From Mesorhizobium sp. J428 (lineage in GTDB: Bacteria > Pseudomonadota > Alphaproteobacteria > Rhizobiales > Rhizobiaceae): DNA of 64,000 nt. The stretch's first letter is position 1. Each line of letters starts with the position of its first letter. The stretch is taken from contig NZ_JAJOMX010000001.1 of assembly GCF_024699925.1 (NCBI RefSeq), positions 2,022,001 through 2,086,000 of the forward strand. The letters are read 5' to 3'. The notes below the pieces were generated by a model. It worked only from the letters and a program-made list of their open reading frames with translations. It made no database searches and was not told where the DNA came from. Below are positions 8,683-17,458 of this stretch, piece after piece. The position numbers and the translations under genes are program-made.

Positions 8683-9132
8683 TCAGGACGTATCGCGCAG
8701 CTCGACCGGCGAGACGACCGCGTCAGCCAAGCGCAGAAGGGCGGCGCAGTGTAGCCCACCCTCATTGCCAGCCTCGTCGGAGGCCTGCCCCTGGTGCAGG
8801 AACGACAGGCGGCACAGCTGCGCCGCGATGGCCTGCATGTAGAGCCCGAATGCCCTGAGTGAATCGGCGATGTCCTCGGCATCGAAGGGATTGCTGCCGA
8901 AGCCGGCCGGCATCGGGACCGGTGTCCAGGTTCCGCGGGCGGAGCTCCGGAACGTGCCTTCGACATAGGCGCTCAGTAGCTCATTGGCCTGCCAGGCGGC
9001 CCACAGCACGCACCAGCGGACCCAGAACGAGCGGCCGGCGGCCTGTTCGGCCATGTCGGCGATCGAGAACAGGCGCATGACGATCCGCGCCTTTAACGCC
9101 TGTCCCCTCCCCGCCTTCGCCCTCCAGCCCAT
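8683..9132 (-). CDS. Hypothetical protein
   Basis: I do not recognise a family. The 149-residue product has Trp/Ala-rich, amphipathic helical stretches (around RSFWVRWCVLWAAWQANELL and LRAFGLYMQAIAAQL). It has no clear signal peptide or known motif; there are several Cys residues but no metal-binding pattern. ATG at 9132 follows a GGGAG Shine-Dalgarno; an internal ATG at 9078 is an alternative. The gene is alone between two repeat-rich gaps, with no operon partner. The coding call rests on the open frame, the composition and a plausible start. A size and helical content like phasins is only a loose resemblance. Confidence 0.5.
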   Translation of the reverse strand: MGWRAKAGRGQALKARIVMRLFSIADMAEQAAGRSFWVRWCVLWAAWQANELLSAYVEGTFRSSARGTWTPVPMPAGFGSNPFDAEDIADSLRAFGLYMQAIAAQLCRLSFLHQGQASDEAGNEGGLHCAALLRLADAVVSPVELRDTS

Positions 9133-9269
9133 CGCCGGCTCCCGTTTCACCGGACACAGTTTCGGGCATGCTGGAAAGGGGTGGATGAAAAGATTCGGCG
9201 GGCCAACGGGAACAAGGGGTTAGCGGGAAACGGACGGAAATCGATCCATCAGAATGATGGTCCATGCTT

Positions 9270-9470
9270 CCCGCACCCTAGCCTCGCCCGCCCCCTCCAC
9301 CACGCTTCGCGTGGTCCCCTCCCCCGTAAACGGGGGAGGATCAGGGCGCTCAGCCGTCGCGTTTTCTAACCCTTGATGAAGGCTGCGGCGGAAGACGCGG
9401 CGGCAGCCGATCCTCCCCTGCGAAGCGGGGGGAGGGGACCATGCGCAGCATGGTGGAGGGGGCGCAGATT
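9270..9470. repeat. Inverted pair of palindromic elements
   Basis: Two related GC-rich elements face each other. The left one (about 9287-9350) contains CCCCCTCCACCACGCTTCG and a CCTCCCCCG / CGGGGGAGG hairpin. The right one (about 9410-9470) is its approximate reverse complement, with GGGGGAGGGGACCATGCGC and TGGTGGAGGG. The spacer between them has no gene. The layout matches miniature palindromic repeats rather than coding DNA. Confidence 0.65.
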
Positions 9471-9495
9471 GGGGGGGAACCGTCGGAGACCGTGG

Positions 9496-9803
9496 TGCCA
9501 CCGGCACGATGAATTCGCCTGCAGCGAACCGCTCCTGCCCTGCCCTCGGCTATGGCCTCGGGCGCTCGGCGGCTATGAAAGGTCCACCGGACCTTTCATT
9601 TCGCCTGCGGCGCCTCCGCTACACGGACCGCCCGGGGCGGGGCCCGCTGCCTTCGGCAGCTCCCGCCCGTTCGAGCCCTTTCATCGTGCCACAGGCACGA
9701 TGAATTCGCCTTCGGCGAACCGCTCCCGTCCTGCCCTCGGCTATGGCCTCGGGCGTTCGGCGGCTATGAAAGGTCCACCGGACCTTTCATTTCGCCTTCG
9801 GCG
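9496..9803. repeat. Long direct repeat with hairpins (2 copies, 191-base period)
   Basis: About 115 bases starting at 9496 recur at 9687 with a fixed offset of 191 bases and only a few differences. Each copy carries two hairpins: GTGCC-N3-GGCAC near its start and GAAAGGTCC-ACC-GGACCTTTC (9577-9597 and 9768-9788). The second copy ends 10 bases before the aldehyde dehydrogenase stop. Together with the pair at 9270-9470, this fills the gene-free region 9133-9813. Confidence 0.85.
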
Positions 9804-9813
9804 AACCGCCGCC

Positions 9814-11241
9814 TCACCCATGCGCGATCATCACGTGGCGGACGGCGGTGTAGTCCTCCAGCGCGTAGAGCGACATGTCCTTGCCGTAGCCGGACTGCTT
9901 GACGCCGCCATGCGGCATCTCGTTGACCAGCGCGAAATGCGTGTTGACCCAGGTGCAGCCGTATTGCAGCCGGGCCGCCGTCGCCATCGCCCGGCCGACA
10001 TCCCTGGTCCAGACCGAGGAGGCGAGGCCATAGTCGCTGTCGTTGGCCCAGGCGACCGCTTCGTCGACGTCGGAAAAGCGCGTCACCGAGACGACCGGGC
10101 CGAACACCTCGCGGCGCACGATCTCGTCCTCCTGCAGCGCGCCCGCCACCACGGTCGGCGTATAGAAATAGCCGCCGCCTTCGCCCGGCTTGCCGCCGGT
10201 GGTGATCTCGATGTGCTTGAGCTCCGACGCGCGCTCGACGAAGGAGGCGACGCGGTCGCGCTGGCGCTTGGAGATCAGCGGGCCGATCTCGTTTTCGGTG
10301 TCGTCCGGCCGGTTGAACTTGATGGTCGAGACCGCCGACGACAGGTCCGCGACCAGCTTGTCGTAGACCTTTTTCCCTGCGTAGACGCGGCAGGCGGCGG
10401 TGCAGTCCTGCCCGGCATTGTAGTAGCCGAAGGCGCGCAGGCCGGCGACCACGGCGTCGATGTCGGCATCGTCGAACACGATGACCGGCGCCTTGCCGCC
10501 AAGTTCCAGATGCGTCCGCTTCACCGTCTTCGACGCCGCCTGCAGGATCTTCTTGCCGGTCGCCACGTCGCCGGTGATCGAGATCATGTTGACCTTGGGA
10601 TGATTGATCAGCGCGTTGCCGACCGTCTCGCCGCGGCCGGTGACGACGTTGACGACGCCTTCCGGCAGAATGTCGGCGAGGATCTTCGCCAGCTTCAGCG
10701 CCGTCAGCGGCGTCTGCTCGGACGGCTTGAACACCACTGTGTTGCCGCCCGCAATCGCCGGCGCCAGCTTCCAGGCCATCATCATCAGCGGATAGTTCCA
10801 CGGCGCGATGGAGGCGACGATGCCGATCGGGTCGCGCCGCACCATCGAGGTCATCCCGGGCATGTATTCCCCGGCCGACACCGCCGGCATGCCGCGCACC
10901 GCGCCGGCGAAGAAGCGGTAGCAGTCGACGATCGCCGGCAGCTCGTCGTTCAGCACCGCATTGATCGGCTTGCCACAGTTGAGCGCTTCAAGTGCTGCGA
11001 ACTCCGCCGCCTCGGCCTCGATGCGGTCCGCGATCTTGAGCAGGTAGCCAGAGCGCTGCGCCGGGGTCGTGCGCGACCAGTCGGAGAATGCCTTCTCCGC
11101 CGCGGCCACCGCCGCCTCGATCTGGCCCTGCGAGGCCTCGGGAAGGTTGAGGATCGTCTCTCCGGTCTTCGGGTTGAAGATCGTCTCGTCGGCTTCCGTG
11201 CCCTTCTCGAACTTCGAACCGATCAGCATTTGGGTGTCCAT
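9814..11241 (-). CDS. patD: Gamma-aminobutyraldehyde dehydrogenase
   Basis: NAD-dependent oxidation of 4-aminobutanal, formed from putrescine, to GABA. The 475-residue protein is a complete aldehyde dehydrogenase. It has the nucleotide-binding [10 protein letters not shown] region near 220, the general-base Glu in HLELGGKAP near 250 and the catalytic Cys in [14 protein letters not shown] near 285. The choice of substrate within the superfamily comes from overall likeness to PatD/Prr and from the adjacent polyamine importer genes, so it is an inference. It lies downstream of potI; a 100-base gap with inverted repeats separates them. The aminotransferase that would make the aldehyde is not in the window. 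Confidence 0.83.
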   Translation of the reverse strand: MDTQMLIGSKFEKGTEADETIFNPKTGETILNLPEASQGQIEAAVAAAEKAFSDWSRTTPAQRSGYLLKIADRIEAEAAEFAALEALNCGKPINAVLNDELPAIVDCYRFFAGAVRGMPAVSAGEYMPGMTSMVRRDPIGIVASIAPWNYPLMMMAWKLAPAIAGGNTVVFKPSEQTPLTALKLAKILADILPEGVVNVVTGRGETVGNALINHPKVNMISITGDVATGKKILQAASKTVKRTHLELGGKAPVIVFDDADIDAVVAGLRAFGYYNAGQDCTAACRVYAGKKVYDKLVADLSSAVSTIKFNRPDDTENEIGPLISKRQRDRVASFVERASELKHIEITTGGKPGEGGGYFYTPTVVAGALQEDEIVRREVFGPVVSVTRFSDVDEAVAWANDSDYGLASSVWTRDVGRAMATAARLQYGCTWVNTHFALVNEMPHGGVKQSGYGKDMSLYALEDYTAVRHVMIAHG

Positions 11242-11262
11242 GGGTTTCTCCCTGTGTTCAGG

Positions 11263-11344
11263 GGCAAATGGCGAGTGGCGAGTGGCGAGTGGGGCCGATC
11301 AGACGGTCATTCCCCATTTGCCATTCGCCACTCCCCATTCGCCG
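11263..11344. repeat. Inverted repeat with a 7-bp tandem repeat
   Basis: Between potI and patD, GGCAAATGG (11263-11271) pairs with CCATTTGCC (11314-11322). Within the left arm the unit GCGAGTG is repeated three times in tandem (11271-11291), and the right arm carries the related CCATTCGCCACTCCCC. This is a rhizobial-type intergenic hairpin element that would be transcribed within the operon. Confidence 0.7.
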
Positions 11345-11346
11345 TT

Positions 11347-12174
11347 TCATTTCCCCGCCCCGGCGATCTGGTCGCCCTCGCGGGTGAGATAGTATGCCGC
11401 CAGGATCGGCAGGAACGTCACCAGCACCACCACCATGGCGACGACATTGGTGACCGGCCGCTGCCGCGGCCGCACGAGTTCCTCCAGCATCCAGATCGGC
11501 AAGGTCTGCTGCTGGCCGGCGGTGAAGGTGGTGACGATGACCTCGTCGAAGGACAGTGCGAAGGCGAGCATGCCGCCCGCCACCAGCGCAGTGCCGATGT
11601 TCGGCAGGATCACATAGCGGAAGGTCTGGAACGCGTCGGCGCCGAGATCCATCGACGCCTCGATCATCGAGCCCGACGTGCGGCGGAAACGGGCGACAGC
11701 GTTGTTGTAGACCACGACCACGCAGAACGTCGCGTGGCCGAGCACGATCGTCCAGAACGAGAACGGGATCTCCGCCAGGCTGAACGCCGAGCGCAGCGCG
11801 ATGCCGGTGATGATGCCTGGCAGCGCGATCGGCAGGATGACCAGCAGCGAGATCGTCTCGCGGCCGAAGAACGACGTGCCCGAGATCGCCGCCGCGCAAA
11901 GCGTGCCGAGGACGAGCGCGATGGCGGTGGAGATGGACGCCACCTGCACCGACAGCGTCAGCGCCTGCCACACGTCCGGCCGGTTCCACGTCACTGCGAA
12001 CCACTGCGTGGTGAAGCCCGGCGGCGGCCACTGGTAGCTCTTCTCCTCCGTCGTGAAGGCGTAGACGAAGATCAAAAGGATCGGCAGGTGCAGGAACAGC
12101 AGGCCTGCGGCGGCGGCGCTCTTGAGGCCGAGGGGTGCGGACTGGCCGCGGTCAGAGCGCATGGAGAGCTCCAT
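11347..12174 (-). CDS. potI: Putrescine/spermidine ABC transporter permease (PotI/PotC type)
   Basis: Inner-membrane half-channel of a polyamine importer. The 275-residue protein has six predicted helices, beginning [17 protein letters not shown], and the cytoplasmic EAA loop that docks on the ATPase ([23 protein letters not shown], about 165-190). ATG at 12174 opens the frame; the ATG four codons later has a better placed GGAG and may be the real start. It is fourth in the order potF-potG-potH-potI. A 140-base gap with a palindromic element lies between it and potH. Confidence 0.88.
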   Translation of the reverse strand: MELSMRSDRGQSAPLGLKSAAAAGLLFLHLPILLIFVYAFTTEEKSYQWPPPGFTTQWFAVTWNRPDVWQALTLSVQVASISTAIALVLGTLCAAAISGTSFFGRETISLLVILPIALPGIITGIALRSAFSLAEIPFSFWTIVLGHATFCVVVVYNNAVARFRRTSGSMIEASMDLGADAFQTFRYVILPNIGTALVAGGMLAFALSFDEVIVTTFTAGQQQTLPIWMLEELVRPRQRPVTNVVAMVVVLVTFLPILAAYYLTREGDQIAGAGK

Positions 12175-12189
12175 TGCAGAAGTCTCCGC

Positions 12190-12307
12190 TGCCCCTCATC
12201 GCCCTGCCGGGCACTTCTCCCCGTGAATGACGGGGAGAAGGGCGCAGCTTCAACCTTGGCGATCCCCCTCTCCCCGCGTGCGGGGAGAGGGGCACGGGTG
12301 AGGGGCA
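12190..12307. repeat. Palindromic miniature element between potH and potI
   Basis: A ~118-base element ends in imperfect inverted repeats: TGCCCCTCATCGCCCTGCC at the left, and its counterpart ending GGGTGAGGGGCA at the right. It contains two hairpins, TTCTCCCCGT / ACGGGGAGAA and CTCTCCCCGC / GCGGGGAGAG. Part of the same family appears at 8326-8430. Confidence 0.75.
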
Positions 12308-12315
12308 ATCGGCGG

Positions 12316-13290
12316 TCACAGCGCATCGAACGCCCCCTGACGCTTGGCGAACCAGAGGTAGAAGCCCATGACCACAATCGGCACCACGGTGAAGGCGGCT
12401 GCCAGCGGAATGTTGCCGGCGGTGCCCTGATGCGCGTAGACCGCCTGGCCGATGAACAACCGCGACGTGCCGACGATCTGCGGGATGATGTAGTCGCCCA
12501 TCGTCAGCGAGAAGGTGAAGATCGAGCCGGCGATGATGCCGGGCATGGCGAGCGGCAGGATCACGTTCCGGAACGTCTGGCGCGGTGCGGCGCCCAGGTC
12601 CGCCGACGCCTCGATCAGGTTCGCCGGCACGCGCTCGAGGGCCGCCTGCATCGGCAGGATCATGAACGGCATCCAGACATAGACGAAGACGAGGAACGTG
12701 CCGGTGTAGGAGACCGATAGCGAGTTGCCGCCGACGATCGGCAGCGAAAGCCAGGCGTCGAGCAGGAAGGTCAGGTGCAGCTTGGCGAAGATCCAGTTCA
12801 AGATGCCTTCCTTGGCGAGGATCAGCTTCCAGGCGTAGACCTTGACCAGGTAGCTCGACCACAGCGGCAGCATGACGCCGAGATAAAACGCCGCCTTCCA
12901 TTTCCCCTTCGCATAGCGCGCCGCGTAGTAGGCGATCGGAAAGGCGACGATCGCCGAGGCGACGGTCACCAGCGCCGCCATCAGGACCGTCCGGACCACA
13001 ATGTCTACGTTCTGCGGCAGGAACAGCTCACCATAGGTCTTGAGCGTGAACTCGCGGTTGATCAGGCCGGAGAACTCGTCGATCGCGAAGAAGCTCTGCA
13101 GCAGGAGCGCGAACAGCGAGCCGATATAGATGATGCCGAGCCACAGCACCGGCGGTGTCAGCATCAGGAACAGGAACATCTTCGGGTGGCGCCACACCCA
13201 GTCGGACAGCGTGCCGAAGACGCCGCCTCGGCCGGCGAGGATGGCGGGGGCGGCTGAGCGGGGGAGGGCGATGTCAGCCACGGCGCTCAC
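12316..13290 (-). CDS. potH: Putrescine/spermidine ABC transporter permease (PotH/PotB type)
   Basis: Second membrane subunit of the polyamine importer, 324 residues. About six helices are visible (for example [27 protein letters not shown] near 40), with the EAA loop [23 protein letters not shown] near 235. The frame runs open far upstream through potG, so the start must be inferred. GTG at 13290 overlaps the potG stop (GTGA) and gives a short polar N-terminus before the first helix, which is typical of PotH. Translational coupling with potG is likely. Confidence 0.87.
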   Translation of the reverse strand: MSAVADIALPRSAAPAILAGRGGVFGTLSDWVWRHPKMFLFLMLTPPVLWLGIIYIGSLFALLLQSFFAIDEFSGLINREFTLKTYGELFLPQNVDIVVRTVLMAALVTVASAIVAFPIAYYAARYAKGKWKAAFYLGVMLPLWSSYLVKVYAWKLILAKEGILNWIFAKLHLTFLLDAWLSLPIVGGNSLSVSYTGTFLVFVYVWMPFMILPMQAALERVPANLIEASADLGAAPRQTFRNVILPLAMPGIIAGSIFTFSLTMGDYIIPQIVGTSRLFIGQAVYAHQGTAGNIPLAAAFTVVPIVVMGFYLWFAKRQGAFDAL

Positions 13291-14279
13291 CCTTCGCCCT
13301 CCATCAGGTTGACGTTGTCGCGATTGAAGCTGACGGTCACCTCGTCGCCGGGCGACGGCAGCACCCCGCCGGAATCGACCATCGCGTTGAGCCTCAGCCC
13401 CTCGGCTTCGAGCGCCACGCGGGTGCCGGCGCCGAGATAGTTGAGCGAGACGACGCGCCCCGGTATGCCCGTGCCGCCGGATGCGATGCGGACGTGCTCG
13501 GGCCGCAGACTGCCCCAGCGCCGCTGGCCGGCATGGCGCTGCACGAAGTCGGGCGGCAGGATGTTGGCCGAGCCGACGAAGTCCGCGACAAACCGGGTAG
13601 CCGGCCGGCGGTAGATCTCCTGCGGGCTGCCGACCTGCATGATCCTGCCGTCGTTGAAGACGGCGACCCGGTCGGCCATCGACAGCGCCTCGCCCTGGTC
13701 GTGGGTGACGAAGACGAAGGTGATGCCGAGCCCTCTCTGCAGCGACTTCAGCTCCTCCTGCATCTGCTCGCGCAGCTTGAGGTCGAGCGCGCCGAGCGGT
13801 TCGTCGAGCAGAAGCACGCGCGGCTTGTTCACCAAGGCGCGGGCCAGCGCCACGCGCTGCCGCTGGCCGCCGGAGAGCTGGCCGGGCTTGCGCGCGCCGT
13901 AACCGGGCAGCTTGACCAGGGCCAGCGCCTCTTCCGCCGCGCGCCGCCGCTCCTCGCGCGCGACGCCCTTCACCATCAGCCCGTAGGCGACATTGTCTGC
14001 GACGTTGAGATGGGGGAAGAGCGCATAGTCCTGGAACACGGTGTTGACGTTGCGCCGGTAGGGCGGAACCCCGACGGCGTTCTCGCCGAAGATCTCGATA
14101 TGGCCCGAGGTCGGCTGCTCGAAGCCCGCGATGAGCCTGAGGCACGTCGTCTTGCCCGAGCCAGAGGGACCCAGCATGGCGAAGAATTCGCCGGCCGCGA
14201 TCTCGAGGTCGACAGCGTCCACGGCGCGGACGCTGCCGAAGTGGCGCGAGACTTTGGCGAAGGAGACGGCTGGGGTCAT
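13287..14279 (-). CDS. potG: Polyamine ABC transporter ATP-binding protein (PotG/PotA type)
   Basis: ATPase that drives polyamine uptake, 330 residues. Walker [10 protein letters not shown] (~39), Q-loop FQDYALF, signature LSGGQRQRV (~135), Walker [12 protein letters not shown] and the switch His in VTHDQGEAL are all intact. A C-terminal TOBE-like regulatory domain (about 235-330) is present. It overlaps potH by 4 bases. It follows potF after a 215-base gap that holds a miniature inverted-repeat element. Confidence 0.92.
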   Translation of the reverse strand: MTPAVSFAKVSRHFGSVRAVDAVDLEIAAGEFFAMLGPSGSGKTTCLRLIAGFEQPTSGHIEIFGENAVGVPPYRRNVNTVFQDYALFPHLNVADNVAYGLMVKGVAREERRRAAEEALALVKLPGYGARKPGQLSGGQRQRVALARALVNKPRVLLLDEPLGALDLKLREQMQEELKSLQRGLGITFVFVTHDQGEALSMADRVAVFNDGRIMQVGSPQEIYRRPATRFVADFVGSANILPPDFVQRHAGQRRWGSLRPEHVRIASGGTGIPGRVVSLNYLGAGTRVALEAEGLRLNAMVDSGGVLPSPGDEVTVSFNRDNVNLMEGEG

Positions 14280-14304
14280 GGATCGTGTAACTCTGCTGAA
14301 CCTA

Positions 14305-14464
14305 GAAGCACCCCCTCACCGTCACGCTTCGCGTGCCACCTCTCCCCCTGTCCGGGGGAGAGGAGACGCCAACCGCCAAGGGGCGCTACGCCGACGCTGC
14401 TACTCCTCTCCCCCGAGAAACGGGGGAGAGGTGGATCGGGCGAAGCCCGAGACCGTGAGGGGGC
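14305..14464. repeat. MITE-like element, copy 1
   Basis: A ~160-base element between potF and potG starts GAAGCACCCCCTCACCG and ends ACCGTGAGGGGG. It has the same internal order of motifs as the element at 53180-53343: CACGCTTCGCGTGCCACCTC, a CTCTCCCCC / GGGGGAGAG hairpin, a variable middle, a second such hairpin and GATCGGGCGAAGCCCGAGAC. It contains no gene. Confidence 0.85.
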
Positions 14465-14494
14465 CGGCGCGGACCGGCCGCGCAAAGCCCCAGG

Positions 14495-15652
14495 TCACCG
14501 GCCGCCGATCACGCCGATATAGTCCGACACCCAACGATAATACGGCACGCAGGCATCGCCCTGGGTGGCGCATTTCGAGGTCGGCGTCGTCCAGAACTTC
14601 ACCTTCTCGAAATTGTCCATGCCGTTCGCGGTGCAGGTTTCCTTGGTCGACATGCCGCTGCCGTTGGTGCAGGCGGCCGGCACCGAGGGGTTTGCACCGA
14701 ACCAGACGCCGAGGTCGCTCTGCAGGTTGGACGACAGCTGGTGCTCGAACCACATGTAGGAGCAGTTCGGGTTCGCCGCGTCGACATGCATCATCGTCGT
14801 GTCGGCCCATCCGGTAACGCCCTCTTCCGGGAACACGGAGGCGACCGGCTGGTTCTCGCTCTTCAGGAGGTTGACCTGGAACGGCCAAGAGCCGGAGGCG
14901 ACGACGCCCTCGTTCTTGAAGTCGTCGATCTGGATGAAGGCGTCGTGCCAGTAGCGGCCGACCAGCGTGCGCTGCTGGCGCAGCAGGTCGAGGGCCGCCT
15001 TGTACTGGTCCTCGGTCAGCTGATAGGGATCCTTGATGCCGAGGTCGGGCTTGTGCGTCATCAGGTAGAGCGCGGCGTCGGCGATGTGGATCGGGCCATC
15101 ATAGGCCTGCACCCGGCCCTTGTTCGACTTGCCGTCGTCCAGCGTCGTCTCCTCGAACACGACCTTCCACGAGGTCGGCGGGGTCTTGATGACATTGGTG
15201 TTGTACATCAGCACGTTCGGGCCCCACATGTAGGGCACGCCGTAGTGGACGCCGTCGACCGTGTGCCAGGGCGCATCCTTCAGGCGGTCGTCGATCGTAG
15301 ACCAGCTCTTGACGAGATCGACATTGACCGGCTGCACGCGCTTCCCGGCGATGAGGCGCAGCGACGCGTCGCCCGAGGCGGTGACGAGGTCGAAGCCGCC
15401 CTCGTTCATCAGTGCGACCATTTCGTCCGAGGTCGCGGCCGTCTTGACGTTCACCTTGCAGCCCGTGGCAGCCTCGAACTTGGTCACCCAGTCGAAGGCC
15501 TTGTCGGTCTCGCCACGCTCGATATAGCCGGCCCAGGCGACGATGTTGAGCTGGCCCTCGCCGGCGCCGATCTCCTTCACCTGCGCAAAGGCCGGAGCCG
15601 CGAAGGCGACGGCCAGCGTCATGGCGGTGCATGTCTTCAAAAGCGACTTCAT
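14495..15652 (-). CDS. potF: Polyamine ABC transporter substrate-binding protein (PotF/PotD type)
   Basis: Periplasmic binding protein that delivers putrescine or spermidine to PotHI. The 385-residue precursor starts MKSLLKTCTAMTLAVAFAAP with a signal peptide cleaved after AFAQ. The mature protein has the family pattern (LNIVAWAGYIERG, FEAATGCKVNVKTA, PYMWGPNVLMYNTNVI). The ATG at 15652 follows GGGAGA; an in-frame ATG at 15667 covers that Shine-Dalgarno and is less likely. Several Cys near the C-terminus may form disulfides. Ligand choice among polyamines cannot be fixed from sequence. Confidence 0.88.
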   Translation of the reverse strand: MKSLLKTCTAMTLAVAFAAPAFAQVKEIGAGEGQLNIVAWAGYIERGETDKAFDWVTKFEAATGCKVNVKTAATSDEMVALMNEGGFDLVTASGDASLRLIAGKRVQPVNVDLVKSWSTIDDRLKDAPWHTVDGVHYGVPYMWGPNVLMYNTNVIKTPPTSWKVVFEETTLDDGKSNKGRVQAYDGPIHIADAALYLMTHKPDLGIKDPYQLTEDQYKAALDLLRQQRTLVGRYWHDAFIQIDDFKNEGVVASGSWPFQVNLLKSENQPVASVFPEEGVTGWADTTMMHVDAANPNCSYMWFEHQLSSNLQSDLGVWFGANPSVPAACTNGSGMSTKETCTANGMDNFEKVKFWTTPTSKCATQGDACVPYYRWVSDYIGVIGGR

Positions 15653-15742
15653 GCCGAATTCTCCCATTGATCAGGGGCCGCGCTTCATCGGCGGCTTGGA
15701 CCCTGTATGAAGAGTGCCATAACCGTGTCCGTTCGCAATTTC

Positions 15743-15775
15743 ATTATACAGAACGGTGATATCGGATTTTCCGAT
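15743..15775 (-). promoter_or_regulatory. Candidate potF promoter and operator
   Basis: The minus strand has a perfect -10 hexamer TATAAT (15743-15748). Just upstream is an inverted repeat, ATCGGA-N3-TCCGAT (15761-15775), where a regulator could cover the -35 region. No good -35 hexamer is present, which fits an activated or repressed promoter. The predicted leader to potF is about 85 bases. Confidence 0.4.
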
Positions 15776-15823
15776 GTTTCCGCGTGCAAGAACGCTTATA
15801 CCGGGCCGTTGCACTTGGCGCGG

Positions 15824-16423
15824 TTAGAATGTTTCGAGTTCGGACAGCGTGAGCACGATGCCGGGAACCGACATGGACTCGATCCTGTCGGTTTCGGCAT
15901 GCTGACTGATTTCGCCATATCCTTCGAGACGAGGCTGGCGGTGGACGTGAATGACCCGCGACAGCGCGTCGATCACCCAGAGTTCCGGAATGCCGAAATC
16001 GGCGTAGATGCGGGCCTTGCGCCCCAGATCCCACCGCAAGCTGGAATCGGCGACCTCGATGGCAAGCAGGGCCGTGCGTGGACTGAGGTTCGCCAAACCT
16101 TCGGCCGCGCGGAAGATGATGAAGTCTGGCTCGACGAAACTATCCTCGTTCAACCGAAAGGTGGTTTCCTGAGCGACACGGAAATCGTCGGGGACAGTCC
16201 TCACCAGATGATAGTTGAGCGCGGTCTTGATGACCTCGTGCTGAATGCCCTTCGAGTTCATGGGCACGATCTCCCCGCCGATCAGCTCGAAGCGCTCGTC
16301 CTCATCGAACAGTCCAAGCCGTGTCGCCTCCTCGATTTCGGCAACACTCCAACGCCGGCGAGGCAGGCCTTCAGCGGCTTGCGTCGTCATCGACAGGTCC
16401 GGCGATCGGAACGGCTGGTTCAT
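15824..16423 (-). CDS. Uma2 family (DUF820) endonuclease-like protein
   Basis: A 199-residue Uma2/DUF820 protein of the PD-(D/E)XK nuclease superfamily. The N-terminal WSVAEIEEATRLG...FELIGGEIV segment and the putative catalytic strand EPDFII (~118), followed by LAIEVADSSLRWD (~142), are typical of the family. Biological role in bacteria is unclear; it is common in cyanobacteria and in transposon-rich genomes. It stands alone between potF and a LysR gene. An alternative start at Met-12 is possible. Confidence 0.8.
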   Translation of the reverse strand: MNQPFRSPDLSMTTQAAEGLPRRRWSVAEIEEATRLGLFDEDERFELIGGEIVPMNSKGIQHEVIKTALNYHLVRTVPDDFRVAQETTFRLNEDSFVEPDFIIFRAAEGLANLSPRTALLAIEVADSSLRWDLGRKARIYADFGIPELWVIDALSRVIHVHRQPRLEGYGEISQHAETDRIESMSVPGIVLTLSELETF

Positions 16424-16475
16424 GGCGGCACTCTAACATCGAACCCGCATGAGGCCAATTACCCGAGGCTCAGCC

Positions 16476-17384
16476 TCACCGCTGCCGCAGCGTCCTCTGT
16501 CCCTGCGCGATGCCGATGAAGTCGCGTGCGGATTGCTGCAGGCCGAGGCCGCGGCGCCACACCATGCCGACCTGCACGACCGGCAGAGCCCCCGAGATGT
16601 CGCGGCTCTCGATGCGGTCGCCTTCGAGGGACCATGGCCGGTAGACGAGGTCGGGCAGGAGCGCGACGCCGGCTCCGGTCGCCACCAGGCTGCGCACGGC
16701 CTCGACCGAGCGCGTGCGGAAGGCGACGTGCGGCCGGGCGCCCAGCGCCATCAGCAGCTTGCCCGTGTTCTCCTCGATCTCGTCGATGGTCAGCATGATC
16801 AGCGGCTCGGTGGCCACGTCGGCCAGCGAGATGATCTCGGCCGTCGCCAGCGGATGGCCGAGCGGCAGCCACAGCCGGTAGGGCGAGGTTTCGAGGATCT
16901 CCGCCTGCAGCGCCATCCGGTCGCGCAGGTTGGAGATGACCATCACAGCGATGTCGAGCTCGCCGCCGACCAGCAGGTGCTCCAGATAGTCGCCATTGTC
17001 CTCGATCGCCGTGACTTCGACGCCCGGAAAGGCGCGGCGGTAGCGCGCAAGCAGGTCGGACAGCACGTAGCCGGCGACCAGCGAGGTGACGCCGAGCTGA
17101 AGGCGCCCCGACGCCTGCTCCGCCTCGCCGGAGAAGGTGCGGCGCGCGTCGGAGACGTCGGCCAGGATCTTCGTCGCGTGGCGCAGGAACTGGTGCCCCT
17201 TGTGGGTGATGTTCAGGCCGCGCGGATGGCGCTCGAACAGGTTCACGCCGAGATCCGTCTCCAGTTCCTTGATCGCCTCGGTCACGGCGGACTGGGAAAT
17301 CGACAGGATCTGCGCCGCGCGCGACACGCCGCCCTGCTCGGCGACGGCGACGAAATACTGCAGCTGGCGAAGCGTGAAGGCCAT
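16476..17384 (-). CDS. LysR family transcriptional regulator
   Basis: A 302-residue DNA-binding regulator. The N-terminal winged helix (LRQLQYFVAVAEQGGVSRAAQ...SQSAVTEAIKELE, about 3-62) and the C-terminal two-lobed effector domain are complete. The start is the ATG at 17384, giving MAFTLRQLQYF, the usual spacing to the helix-turn-helix; an in-frame ATG at 17402 is possible, and the frame is open beyond that. It is divergent from the Rrf2-oxidoreductase pair, separated by 74 bases, and LysR proteins often regulate the divergent neighbour. The target and ligand are not known. Confidence 0.88.
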   Translation of the reverse strand: MAFTLRQLQYFVAVAEQGGVSRAAQILSISQSAVTEAIKELETDLGVNLFERHPRGLNITHKGHQFLRHATKILADVSDARRTFSGEAEQASGRLQLGVTSLVAGYVLSDLLARYRRAFPGVEVTAIEDNGDYLEHLLVGGELDIAVMVISNLRDRMALQAEILETSPYRLWLPLGHPLATAEIISLADVATEPLIMLTIDEIEENTGKLLMALGARPHVAFRTRSVEAVRSLVATGAGVALLPDLVYRPWSLEGDRIESRDISGALPVVQVGMVWRRGLGLQQSARDFIGIAQGQRTLRQR

Positions 17385-17423
17385 GGTGCCGACTTTGACC
17401 ATGCCGCACCGGAATTGGGAAGC

Positions 17424-17458
17424 TTGACGGAGCGATGATTCGTAACTATTAAAGTTAC
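17424..17458 (+). promoter_or_regulatory. Promoter and palindromic operator touching the Rrf2 start codon
   Basis: TTGACG (17424-17429), a 17-base spacer and TATTAA (17447-17452) form a good sigma-70-type promoter. The -10 box sits inside a perfect palindrome, GTAACT-ATTAA-AGTTAC (17442-17458), that ends at the base before the ATG. The start site expected 7 bases after the -10 box is the A of the ATG, so the mRNA may be leaderless. The palindrome is a likely Rrf2 autoregulation site. Confidence 0.6.

Noticed and set aside
9373..12720. 1115-residue plus-strand open frame
   Set aside because: It runs through repeats and then antisense to patD, potI and potH. Composition is typical of shadow frames, and the genes on the other strand are certain.
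12316..14145. Single 609-residue fusion of potG and potH
   Set aside because: The upstream half is potG read in the wrong phase. The ATPase is intact in the frame 13287-14279, and potH starts at the overlapping GTG 13290.
14305..14464. CRISPR repeat-spacer structure
   Set aside because: The repeats are inverted pairs with hairpins, not regularly spaced direct repeats; there are no cas genes.
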